NCBI GenBank assembly: GCA_002786505.1
Contig: PCTK01000008.1
Coordinates: forward strand, 1,076 to 10,249
Reading direction: 5' to 3'
DNA from: Nitrospinae bacterium CG22_combo_CG10-13_8_21_14_all_47_10
GTDB taxonomy: Bacteria > Nitrospinota > Nitrospinia > Nitrospinales > VA-1
Length of the DNA stretch: 9,174 nucleotides
In this document: positions 1 to 6,379 of the stretch, piece by piece
Layout of the letters: each line of letters starts with the position of its first letter
How positions within the stretch are numbered: position 1 is the stretch's first letter
Position numbers and translations under genes: made by a program
Notes under the pieces: generated by a model
The model's input: the letters and a program-made list of their open reading frames with translations, nothing else
Database searches by the model: none
What the model was told of the DNA's origin: nothing

Positions 1-107
1 TGCTCCTGTCCGGCAAGTTGATATAAGCCAAAGCCTCGGAATAAAAGGAACAGTCCAATGACGCACCACAACCCTCCGGCGATGGAAGTAAGGCTGTTTT
101 TATTCAA
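1..107 (-). CDS. N-terminus of an unrecognised small membrane protein (partial)
   Basis: Only the first 35 codons are in the window; the frame is open to the left edge. I chose a TTG start at 107-105 because a GGAGG Shine-Dalgarno (complement of 113-117) lies 5 nt upstream. An in-frame ATG at 119 has no ribosome binding site and would place that GGAGG inside the gene. After a short polar start (MNKNSLTS) comes a hydrophobic, glycine-rich stretch at about residues 9-31, including GGLWCVIGLFLLF, then an arginine. This looks like a first transmembrane helix or an uncleaved signal anchor. I do not recognise the family. It lies 84 nt downstream of the DUF1566 gene on the same strand and could be co-transcribed, but stem-loops in the gap may separate them. 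Confidence 0.6.
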   Translation of the reverse strand, partial: MNKNSLTSIAGGLWCVIGLFLLFRGFGLYQLAGQE

Positions 108-112
108 AAGAA

Positions 113-117
113 CCTCC
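113..117 (-). promoter_or_regulatory. Shine-Dalgarno GGAGG deciding a TTG start
   Basis: GGAGG on the minus strand, 5 nt before TTG at 107. It favours this start over the in-frame ATG at 119, which overlaps the box itself. Confidence 0.55.
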
Positions 118-147
118 ATTTGAAGATTTTAGGATTAGATGATAATA

Positions 148-198
148 GCAGGTAAAAGTTTCACCTGCATCCCGTAAAATTCGCGGGCAATTTACCTG
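148..198 (-). repeat. Overlapping inverted repeats at the 3' end of the DUF1566 gene (possible weak terminator)
   Basis: Two hairpins compete for the same arm. GCAGGT (148-153) pairs with ACCTGC (162-167); extra inner A-T and G-U pairs make a tight hairpin. CAGGTAAA (149-156) also pairs perfectly over 8 bp with TTTACCTG (191-198), which includes the TAA stop of the DUF1566 gene. A smaller CCCG/CGGG pair (171-174 with 184-187) sits inside. In the minus-strand transcript the sequence after the proximal hairpin is only loosely U-rich (UAUUAUCAUC), so this is at best a weak intrinsic terminator. It may instead be a processing or mRNA-stability element. Confidence 0.45.
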
Positions 199-620
199 GG
201 TATGTTTCCCCGTACCAGTCGGACGGACATTCTTCCGCTTTTGCTTTTATATAATGGGCGTACTTCCCCATTTTTAAAATCAAATAAAGTCCCATAGCTT
301 CCTCCATCGCCTTTCAGCCAGACGGTGGCCTGGCCTCCGGGTGGAAAAGCGATTTCCAGATGAATTTCTTTTTCATACTTGTCCTGATTGATTGCTTCAG
401 GGTTGTATAAAGTACGAATTTCATCTTCGATTGGCAGTCTCCAGTCATTAAAGCCGCAGAACTTAATGCCATTCATATAGATTGCCAGTTCACTGGCTTC
501 ATCCCAGGTGTACCATTTAGCCTCTCTCTGCCATCCGTCTTCCCGAAGCCAAATGAGGGTGGTTTTGGTGTCGGTTAGGGTGCCATCCTGGTTGTCTATA
601 AATCTTTTTGGGTCAGACAT
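192..620 (-). CDS. DUF1566 / Lcl C-terminal domain protein
   Basis: This 142-residue protein is essentially one DUF1566 (Lcl C-terminal) domain. It starts with the family signature RFIDNQDGTLTDTKT followed by LIWLR (residues 6-26), has GFNDWRLP at 56-63, a Gly-rich segment near 104-110, and ends in VRLVRG (133-138). Aromatic and acidic residues, common in this lectin-like fold, are frequent. Many family members are secreted or attached to larger surface proteins. This one has no signal peptide, membrane helix or lipobox, so it is probably cytoplasmic. It starts with ATG 15 nt after the stop of the squalene synthase gene, with only a poor ribosome binding site, which suggests an operon and perhaps coupled translation. 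The biochemical role of such standalone domains is unknown; a link to isoprenoid metabolism rests only on position. Confidence 0.85.
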   Translation of the reverse strand: MSDPKRFIDNQDGTLTDTKTTLIWLREDGWQREAKWYTWDEASELAIYMNGIKFCGFNDWRLPIEDEIRTLYNPEAINQDKYEKEIHLEIAFPPGGQATVWLKGDGGSYGTLFDFKNGEVRPLYKSKSGRMSVRLVRGNIPR

Positions 621-635
621 GGTATCTCAATGGTT

Positions 636-1733
636 TTAGGGGTTAGAAATTTCAAGGGGAATTTTTTCCAGACGCGACTTTAGTCCTTGCAGATCAAAGG
701 GAGGAGGATTTTGAAATGCCTTATCGTTGATGATATTTGCAAAGGAATATTCCAGAAGACTGTTTGACCAGACGATAAGAGGGGTTCCGAATAAGATACG
801 CTTTACAGTGCTCCGTGAAATTTTCACCTGGGCGTTTGAGTTCAGCAACTCAGGATTGTTGTGCAAGACGGACACGGTTTTAACAGCCATCCATAAGGGC
901 CAGATACAAAACAGGCGCAGGGCAATCTCGGTTCTGGGAAGAGCCAGGGTGAATTTCAAGGCATCGTGCAGATGGCTATTGGTTTTGCTAAGCAAGCCTT
1001 CCAGGATTTGCAGGTTTTTATCCATGGAGGCTCCGGAGTGAAATTCATCCATAGTCAAACCTTTTTCAAGAATAATGCTTCGTGGGATATACGACCAGCC
1101 CCTGTTGTGATCGGCAATAATATCTTTGGATATATTGGTCATTTGCAGTCCCAGCCCAAATGACACGGCATTTTGGCGCATGATTTTTCTGGCCGATTCT
1201 GGCAAATCAGGTAGTTTTTGGAAAAACAGGTTGCAGAGCATTTCTCCCACCACGCCTGCGACGAAATAACAATATTCTTCAAGGTCTTGTATGTTTTCCA
1301 GCGGGGTGATTTCGCCGAACTGAAAGCGGTTTTGAAAAAAGGCCATCCCCTTCGCCATTTTTGAAACGGAAGGAATGATCTGGTCTTGATGGTTTTTGGG
1401 GAGTGCGTCAAAAACATTGAATACCCGATCAACCTGATGGAGAAGATCCAGGTCATTGGCAGTTCCATCGACCGCCGCGCATTCCTCAATCCATGGCGCA
1501 AGATTCTTTTCACGGTAATCCCGGTCTTCGATCAACCGGGAAAACTCTTTCAAGAGCCTGATTTTCATTTTGGGGTCCAGTTTTGCCGCGTCTTCCACCG
1601 TGTCCACGGTCCGGCAAAAAAGATAGGCGATGAGAATGCTCCGGTGAAGCTCGCCCCTTAGAACGGATATGTTGAGCGCAAAGGTTCTGCTAACTTTAGG
1701 AAGCGTTTGTACGCAATAGGTCCAGTCGTCCAT
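636..1733 (-). CDS. Squalene synthase family protein (farnesyl-diphosphate farnesyltransferase type)
   Basis: This is a head-to-head prenyl synthase that would condense two farnesyl-PP into squalene; phytoene synthases share the fold. With the ATG at 1733 the protein is 365 residues. Visible motifs are KVSRTFALNI near residue 13, the first aspartate-rich motif DTVED (44-48), YCYFVAGVVGEM (154-165), and the second motif NISKDIIAD, whose two aspartates (204, 208) would bind Mg-diphosphate. FCIWPLWMA (275-283) resembles the FC-x2-P-x2-MA region of true squalene synthases rather than phytoene synthase. No C-terminal membrane anchor is evident. The frame is open up to a TTG at 1760, but no ribosome binding site precedes that codon. 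A GGGG about 14 nt before the ATG is a weak one, and homologous proteins start close to the SRTFAL motif. It lies downstream of ispH on the same strand, which fits isoprenoid metabolism. Squalene versus another C30 product cannot be decided from sequence alone. Confidence 0.88.
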   Translation of the reverse strand: MDDWTYCVQTLPKVSRTFALNISVLRGELHRSILIAYLFCRTVDTVEDAAKLDPKMKIRLLKEFSRLIEDRDYREKNLAPWIEECAAVDGTANDLDLLHQVDRVFNVFDALPKNHQDQIIPSVSKMAKGMAFFQNRFQFGEITPLENIQDLEEYCYFVAGVVGEMLCNLFFQKLPDLPESARKIMRQNAVSFGLGLQMTNISKDIIADHNRGWSYIPRSIILEKGLTMDEFHSGASMDKNLQILEGLLSKTNSHLHDALKFTLALPRTEIALRLFCIWPLWMAVKTVSVLHNNPELLNSNAQVKISRSTVKRILFGTPLIVWSNSLLEYSFANIINDKAFQNPPPFDLQGLKSRLEKIPLEISNP

Positions 1734-1783
1734 TCGTGCAAAAATATCCCCTCTGAGCAAATCCGGGGCGAAAAAGATTCAAA

Positions 1784-1814
1784 ATGATAACAGGATAATA
1801 GAGAGTTATGTAAA
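1784..1814 (-). promoter_or_regulatory. Candidate sigma70 promoter for the squalene synthase gene
   Basis: On the minus strand TTTACA (complement of 1809-1814) and TATCAT (complement of 1784-1789) each match the consensus in five of six bases. The 19-nt spacer is longer than ideal. Transcription would start near 1777, giving a leader of about 44 nt to the ATG at 1733. It suggests the gene can be expressed independently of ispH. Prediction by eye only. Confidence 0.35.
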
Positions 1815-1829
1815 AGGAACCTCAAACCC

Positions 1830-1873
1830 CCTGACAAAAAATGTGCTGGCAGAGTTTTTCGATTTCTGTCAGG
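1830..1873 (-). other. Stem-loop spanning the ispH stop codon
   Basis: CCTGACAGAAA at the ispH stop (complement of 1863-1873) can pair with TTTTTTGTCAGG (complement of 1830-1841) over about 11 bp: seven Watson-Crick pairs, one G-U, then A-U pairs. The loop is a little over 20 nt. The U-run is inside the 3' arm instead of after it, so this is not a standard intrinsic terminator. It could protect the ispH mRNA end or attenuate read-through into the squalene synthase gene. Confidence 0.35.
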
Positions 1874-2756
1874 AATGGAGTACTTTTTCTTCCAGGCCTT
1901 CCACCCTTTTGGCAATCTTTAAAATCTCGGAATGAACTTGATTGATGATATCTTCAGGGGTGCTGGTCCCAGCCGTAATTCCGACATGTTGTTTGCCAAT
2001 GAACCAATCTTGATTCAATTGGTGGAATGACTCAATATGGCGTGCTTCGACACCTTTCTCTTCGCAAACCTGCACCAGTTTTTTTGTGTTGGAAGAATTG
2101 AAGCCGCCTATTACGATCATCAAATCAACTTGATCGGCCAATTCATGCACTGCCACCTGTCGATCCTGGGTAGGCTGGCAGATCGTGTTGACGAATGCCA
2201 CATCATCTACATAATCGAGAGCGCGGATTTTTTCCACCAGCCCTTCAACCTTATCAGTTTGTTGGGTGGTCTGGGACACGATTCCAAGTTTGCGGTTGCC
2301 AGAAACCCTGATTTTGTCGAAATCATCTTCATTATTGATGACCAGGTGGGCATCCAGATCCCCGACGATTCCCTTAACTTCCACATGGTCCTTCTGCCCG
2401 ATCACAACCGGGAAATAGCCTTTTGTCACCAATGATTTAATGGTTTGATGGACCCGCATCACCAGTGGGCAACTTGCATCATAGACAATGAAGCCGGCAT
2501 CATGAAGTTGTTTCTTGGTTTTTTCAGCCGCTCCATGTGCGGTGATCATGACTTTCTTGGTCTTGATTTTATCTATATCTTCGATACCCGGTACAAGAGA
2601 CACTCCATTCTGTTTTAAAGATTCACTGACTTGCGGATTATGGACCAATTGGCCGACGATGGTCAGGTCGGAATGGAACTCTGGGGACATGGCAAGGTCA
2701 ATGGCATCCCGAACTCCAAAACAGGTGCCCATTGCGCTGGCAAGGGAGACTTTCAT
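1869..2756 (-). CDS. ispH: 4-hydroxy-3-methylbut-2-enyl diphosphate reductase (IspH/LytB)
   Basis: IspH catalyses the last step of the MEP isoprenoid pathway, reducing HMBPP to IPP and DMAPP with an Fe-S cluster. The 295-residue protein has the three cluster cysteines in their family contexts: C12 in TCFGVRDAI, C96 in DASCPLVMRVH and C193 in NTICQPTQDRQ. Substrate-binding residues are also visible: H39 (LVHNPQV), H74 (TAHG), H124 and the catalytic E126 in DHVEVKG, TT at 163-164, SSN at 221-223 and TAGTSTPED near the end. HVEV replaces the more usual HPEV, but the His and Glu are kept. The ATG at 2756 has AGAGGA 8 nt upstream and its own promoter. The protein is soluble and cytoplasmic. It lies upstream of the squalene synthase gene, so the pair forms an isoprenoid block. 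Confidence 0.97.
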   Translation of the reverse strand: MKVSLASAMGTCFGVRDAIDLAMSPEFHSDLTIVGQLVHNPQVSESLKQNGVSLVPGIEDIDKIKTKKVMITAHGAAEKTKKQLHDAGFIVYDASCPLVMRVHQTIKSLVTKGYFPVVIGQKDHVEVKGIVGDLDAHLVINNEDDFDKIRVSGNRKLGIVSQTTQQTDKVEGLVEKIRALDYVDDVAFVNTICQPTQDRQVAVHELADQVDLMIVIGGFNSSNTKKLVQVCEEKGVEARHIESFHQLNQDWFIGKQHVGITAGTSTPEDIINQVHSEILKIAKRVEGLEEKVLHS

Positions 2757-2805
2757 TTATATATTCCTCTATGGACGTAGGTTTACTGGCAAGTTAACAG
2801 TCTAA

Positions 2806-2834
2806 ATCATAACAAACTGCGTGAGGGTTTTAAA
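2806..2834 (-). promoter_or_regulatory. Sigma70-type promoter for ispH
   Basis: On the minus strand TTTAAA (2834-2829) and TATGAT (2811-2806) match the consensus in four and five of six bases, separated by the ideal 17 nt. Transcription would start near 2799, leaving a leader of about 43 nt that carries the AGAGGA ribosome binding site (2770-2765). The -35 box overlaps the last bases of the sdhB terminator stem. Confidence 0.55.
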
Positions 2835-2870
2835 TAAAAAACCCCCTATTTGGTAAGGAGGTTTTTTATT
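2833..2870 (-). terminator. Intrinsic terminator of sdhCAB, overlapping the sdhB stop codon
   Basis: The 5' arm (complement of 2857-2870) and 3' arm (complement of 2833-2846) pair over 14 consecutive bp with one G-U pair; the loop is 10 nt (2847-2856). The GC-rich loop-proximal part is followed by six U in the 3' arm. The 5' arm lies in the last sense codons of sdhB and the TAG stop falls at the loop/3' arm junction. An alternative hairpin pairing the same run of Gs with downstream AAAACCC is possible. On the plus strand the stem is equally symmetrical, but no plus-strand gene ends here. Confidence 0.85.
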
Positions 2871-3595
2871 GCTTGCCAGGTTGTTTGGCGGCCAATATCG
2901 GCAATCGACTCCGTAAGCGGAATATTTTTGGGACAGACCTCAACGCAAACCTGCGCGTTGCCGCAATCAGTGATGCCACCTTCCCCCATGACGGCATCCA
3001 GCCTGTCTTCCTTTCTCATTTTTCCTGTGGGGTGCAGGTTAAAAAGGCGAACCTGATTGAAGGTAGCGGCTCCCAAAAAGGAGTTGTCGATAGTGAACTG
3101 GGGGCATGCTTCCAGACAACATCCGCAGGTCATACATTCCGACATGACATAACGCTTGGCGCGATCCTGATCCGGCATAACCGGGCCTTCTCCGATGTCA
3201 TGGCTTCCATCAATGTCGATCCAGGCCTTGACTTTTTTCAAGTTATCAAACATACGTTCCCGGTTGACTTGCAGATCACGCACGACTGGAAATTTGGACA
3301 TGGGCTCGAGGACAATCGTGCCTTCCAAATGGTCGACCAAAGCGGTACAGGCCTGCCGGACTTTCCCATTGATCAACATGGTGCAGGAGCCACAAACCTC
3401 TTCCAGGCAATTACAGTCCCATGTAACAGGAGCCACTGTTTTTCCATCCTGTGTTGTGGGGTTTCTTTGAACCTCCATCAGGCAAGAAATGATGTTGGCA
3501 TGAGGTCTTTTGGGTACCTCAAATGTCTGCCAGTAGGCGGTAGAGCCAGGGGTGTCCTGACGCTTGATCTTTAAAGTGATGTTTTTTTCAGTCAT
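2846..3595 (-). CDS. sdhB: Succinate dehydrogenase / fumarate reductase iron-sulfur subunit
   Basis: SdhB carries electrons between the flavin of SdhA and the quinone/heme site of SdhC through three Fe-S clusters. With the ATG at 3595 it has 249 residues. An N-terminal ferredoxin-like domain holds the 2Fe-2S ligands in CNCLEEVCGSC (C63, C68, C71) plus C83. A C-terminal domain holds CMTCGCCLEACP (C154, C157, C160, C164) and CGNAQVCVEVCP (C211, C217, C221) for the 4Fe-4S and 3Fe-4S clusters. The WDCNCLEEVCGSC wording is that of the Bacillus/delta-type enzymes. A TTG at 3604 overlaps the sdhA stop and would add three residues. The ATG is 5 nt after that stop; neither has a good ribosome binding site, so translational coupling to sdhA is likely. 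The last codons form one arm of the operon terminator. Confidence 0.96.
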   Translation of the reverse strand: MTEKNITLKIKRQDTPGSTAYWQTFEVPKRPHANIISCLMEVQRNPTTQDGKTVAPVTWDCNCLEEVCGSCTMLINGKVRQACTALVDHLEGTIVLEPMSKFPVVRDLQVNRERMFDNLKKVKAWIDIDGSHDIGEGPVMPDQDRAKRYVMSECMTCGCCLEACPQFTIDNSFLGAATFNQVRLFNLHPTGKMRKEDRLDAVMGEGGITDCGNAQVCVEVCPKNIPLTESIADIGRQTTWQAIKNLLTK

Positions 3596-3600
3596 AGCCG

Positions 3601-5541
3601 TCAATCGTATTTTCTTGGACGCGGGGTCACCAACGAGGTGTTGACCTCTTCATAGGTGATCTCGGGCTCATTGTCCTTGTGTTGGGCAACCGTTGTTTTA
3701 AGCCATTTTTCGTTGTTTTCCTGGAATCGTTTCATATAGTCGAGATGGTCGCGAGGGAATTTCCCTTCGGGCACTTCGCCATATTGCCTTTGTTCCAGAT
3801 AATCAATGTATTCGTGGGGATCAAAATCCTTGGGCTGATTCATATCAAAAGCCGGTTTGTAATGACTTCCCCGGAACTCGTCTCTCATCAAAGCACCTTT
3901 GGTAATGATTTTTGAAAGATGGATCATGCAATACAACTGATTGATGAAGCTGGGTGTCGGGTTGGCCCAATCATTTGTGTCCAGGCATTTAACATCTTTG
4001 AAGCGGGTCTCTATGTCATGGATGGCGTGCCAGGCTTTTTCCAAAGATTTGTTATCCCGGACGATGAGAACATTTGCCAGCATGATATTCCCCAGATCCT
4101 GATGCAGTTTATAGGGATTTTCAGAGCCATTCATTGCTTTGATGTCTGTAAACCGATTTTGCCAGTGTGAACGGGTGTCATCAAAAGTAGTTGATGAAAT
4201 ATCGTCCACCGATTTTTCCAGAGAGTCGGTGTAATTCATGATGCCCCGGGCCATCATCAATCCCGTATAGATACAACTTAATAGCGAGTTGGCTCCGAGC
4301 CGGTTGGCGCCGTGGAACTGGTAGTCCGCTTCTCCTGCCGCAAATAGTCCCTGAATGGAGGTCATCTGGTTTCGGGGAGAGCCATGATCAATCAGGCCGT
4401 TGCTGTCCGGGCCGTAGTCGGTCCACAATCCTCCCATTGAGTAATGCACTGCGGGGAAAATTTTCATGGGGCTTTCGCGTGGATCCACACCGGTAAATTT
4501 GCTATAGATGTCCATGATTCCGCCGAGACGGTTATCCAAAAATTCTCTGGATTTATGGGTCAGGTCGAGATAGACCATAGGTTCCCCATTTACTCCAAGT
4601 TTCTGGTTATAGACGATGTCATAAATTTCCCGGCTGGCAACATCCCTGGGAACGAGGTTTTTGAACAGGGGATACTTTTCTTCGAGAAAATAATAGCGTT
4701 CGCTCTCGGGGATTTTCTTAGGATCGCGTTTGTCGTTGGCGTTGCGCGGCACCCAGACGCGCCCACCTTCACCTCTGGCAGATTCGCTCATCAGCCGGAG
4801 CTTGTCCTGTCCTGGAATGGCGGTGGGGTGGATTTGAATGAACTCTCCATTTGCGTATTTGGCACCTTGCAGATAAGCGGTTGTGGCGGCGGCTCCCGTG
4901 CTTACGAAAGAAGCCGTAGACCGCGCATAAACCTGACTGGGGCCGCCGCTGGCTAATACCACGGCATCTGCGGGCAAGGTATAGATATCACCGGTTCTCA
5001 GATCATGAATCACCGCGCCTCGGCAAATTCCTTCGGAGTCAAGAACGGCTCCCAAATATTCGTGCCATTCCAATGTCCTGGCGGCGCCATCATGTACGTG
5101 TCGCCGGACTTGCTCATCAAGGGCGTACACCAGTTGTTGTCCGGTAGTGGCCCCGGCAAAAGCGGTGCGGCTATAAAGCGTGCCGCCGAACCGGCGGAAA
5201 TCGAGATGCCCTTCACCCGTGCGGTTAAATGCTACACCCATCCGATCCATCAAGTGAATGATGGCGGGGGCCTGGTAGCACATGTCGCGAACCAGGGGCT
5301 GGTGGGCCAGAAAGTCGCCCCCCTTGATGGTGTCATAGAAATGTTTTTCAGGTGTATCGCCTTCGTTTTTTGCGTCGATGGCGGCATTGATTCCACCTTG
5401 CGCACAAACAGAATGGGATCGTTTTAACGACTGGTAAGACAAAACGGTTACTTCCCCATCACGTTCGCAAAACTTCATGGCCAGGGCCAATCCGGCCAGT
5501 CCGCCTCCGACAATGACAATTTTTTTCTTTCTGTTTATCAT
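3601..5541 (-). CDS. sdhA: Succinate dehydrogenase / fumarate reductase flavoprotein subunit
   Basis: This catalytic subunit interconverts succinate and fumarate with covalently bound FAD. From the ATG at 5541 it has 646 residues. GGGLAGL (12-18) is the FAD dinucleotide-binding loop, and H43 in RSHSVCAQGG is the expected covalent FAD-linking histidine. Active-site residues are all visible: H238 in QIHPT, R256 in SARGEGG (proton shuttle), H366 in VHYSMGG and R414 in GANRLGANS. The C-terminus ends in RPRKYD. The sequence style (SVCAQGGINAA, then KGGDFLAHQP) matches the Bacillus/Geobacter type. The frame extends to a TTG at 5571, but that would overlap sdhC and add residues unlike the family. 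The ATG is 7 nt after the sdhC stop, with only a weak ribosome binding site. Confidence 0.97.
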   Translation of the reverse strand: MINRKKKIVIVGGGLAGLALAMKFCERDGEVTVLSYQSLKRSHSVCAQGGINAAIDAKNEGDTPEKHFYDTIKGGDFLAHQPLVRDMCYQAPAIIHLMDRMGVAFNRTGEGHLDFRRFGGTLYSRTAFAGATTGQQLVYALDEQVRRHVHDGAARTLEWHEYLGAVLDSEGICRGAVIHDLRTGDIYTLPADAVVLASGGPSQVYARSTASFVSTGAAATTAYLQGAKYANGEFIQIHPTAIPGQDKLRLMSESARGEGGRVWVPRNANDKRDPKKIPESERYYFLEEKYPLFKNLVPRDVASREIYDIVYNQKLGVNGEPMVYLDLTHKSREFLDNRLGGIMDIYSKFTGVDPRESPMKIFPAVHYSMGGLWTDYGPDSNGLIDHGSPRNQMTSIQGLFAAGEADYQFHGANRLGANSLLSCIYTGLMMARGIMNYTDSLEKSVDDISSTTFDDTRSHWQNRFTDIKAMNGSENPYKLHQDLGNIMLANVLIVRDNKSLEKAWHAIHDIETRFKDVKCLDTNDWANPTPSFINQLYCMIHLSKIITKGALMRDEFRGSHYKPAFDMNQPKDFDPHEYIDYLEQRQYGEVPEGKFPRDHLDYMKRFQENNEKWLKTTVAQHKDNEPEITYEEVNTSLVTPRPRKYD

Positions 5542-5548
5542 AATGTAT

Positions 5549-6226
5549 TTATCTCGCCACCGTTGCTTCAACAGGCACCGGATTCATATTAAACTCTGCC
5601 ACTGTTGCCATGCCTAGAACGGTGAGCGCCAGACCTATCATGGCGAAGATGATCGCCCCATTTTTCTGGGCATTCTCACCAATCAAAATTCCCCAGGAAA
5701 CGCAGAACCCCCACAGGCCATTGCTGAAGTGAAAGGTTGCCGAAATAATACCAATGGTATAAATCAGCATCCCTTGCCAGGTTTGGAATTCACCGTTCAT
5801 GATATCAATCAGAAAAGGTGCGGCTTCAAAATGATGTTTGCCTTCCCATAACTTGGGTGCCACCGTTGTTCCCAGATGGTAAATAAGAAAAACGAAAACA
5901 ACAGCGCCAGAAAGGCGTTGCATTGTGTAAAGCCCGTTTCTCGGATACCGATATCGATGCGCATTTGTTTTTCCCAGGCGTATCACATAAAACCCCATCG
6001 CCGAATGAAACAGGATCGGAATATATATAAAGGTTATTTCGATTATCAGGAGGAAAGGCAGGTTGTTGATCGCGTCAATGCTGAGCTGGTAAGGCCACAC
6101 CCCTACAGTACGGAGAGAATTGACGCATAAATGAACAACCAGGAATGCGCCGACGGGGATAATTCCGGTAAGGGAATGGAGTTTTAAAAGCAGATAGTGA
6201 ATCTCATCTTTGGATGGTTTTGCCAT
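5549..6226 (-). CDS. sdhC: Succinate dehydrogenase cytochrome b558 subunit (diheme, type B)
   Basis: SdhC is the membrane anchor that exchanges electrons with quinone. The 225-residue protein has about five hydrophobic helices (roughly 13-35, 56-83, 103-123, 150-180, 190-210). Its pattern closely follows Bacillus subtilis SdhC: KLHSLTGIIPVGAFLVVHL near the start and ATFHFSNGLWGFCVSWGI in the fourth or fifth helix. All four expected axial heme ligands are present (H32, H74, H117, H166), indicating two b hemes and a single-subunit anchor; no sdhD is present or needed. The frame stays open to an ATG at 6352, but the 42 extra residues are not family-like and contain no helix. The ATG at 6226 is therefore chosen although no Shine-Dalgarno precedes it. 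It is the first gene of sdhCAB. Confidence 0.95.
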   Translation of the reverse strand: MAKPSKDEIHYLLLKLHSLTGIIPVGAFLVVHLCVNSLRTVGVWPYQLSIDAINNLPFLLIIEITFIYIPILFHSAMGFYVIRLGKTNAHRYRYPRNGLYTMQRLSGAVVFVFLIYHLGTTVAPKLWEGKHHFEAAPFLIDIMNGEFQTWQGMLIYTIGIISATFHFSNGLWGFCVSWGILIGENAQKNGAIIFAMIGLALTVLGMATVAEFNMNPVPVEATVAR

Positions 6227-6337
6227 AAGGAAAGTGAAATAAACACTAGTTTGCTTGATTAATAAATATCGGAACGGAATATCCCCCAGACGACCCCTAC
6301 ATTTTGGCGCAAAAATGGGCATCATACAAGGGCTAAC

Positions 6338-6367
6338 ACCGGTGGAGGACAAAATAGTCCAGCCGGT
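6338..6367 (-). other. Stem-loop in the sdhC upstream region
   Basis: ACCGG (6338-6342) pairs with CCGGT (6363-6367), and inside it GGAC (6347-6350) pairs with GTCC (6357-6360), separated by small internal loops and a 6-nt apical loop. It lies between the zinc-ribbon gene and sdhC. No U-run follows on the minus strand, so it is probably not an intrinsic terminator; it could be a leader structure or an operator. I could not assign a convincing sdhC promoter in this 153-nt gap. Confidence 0.35.
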
Positions 6368-6379
6368 AAAGAGGGGGGA

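Noticed and set aside
2873..3574. 233-codon open frame on the plus strand, antisense to sdhB
   Set aside because: It lies entirely opposite sdhB, whose Fe-S motifs prove the minus-strand frame. Its translation has no recognisable domain. It is a by-product of codon bias.
4444..4956. 170-codon plus-strand open frame opposite sdhA
   Set aside because: sdhA is intact with all catalytic residues; the antisense frame shows no motif and has no ribosome binding site that I would trust.
6227..6352. N-terminal extension of SdhC from an upstream ATG
   Set aside because: The 42 extra residues do not resemble SdhC proteins, which begin close to the first histidine-bearing helix. The ATG at 6226 gives the expected length.
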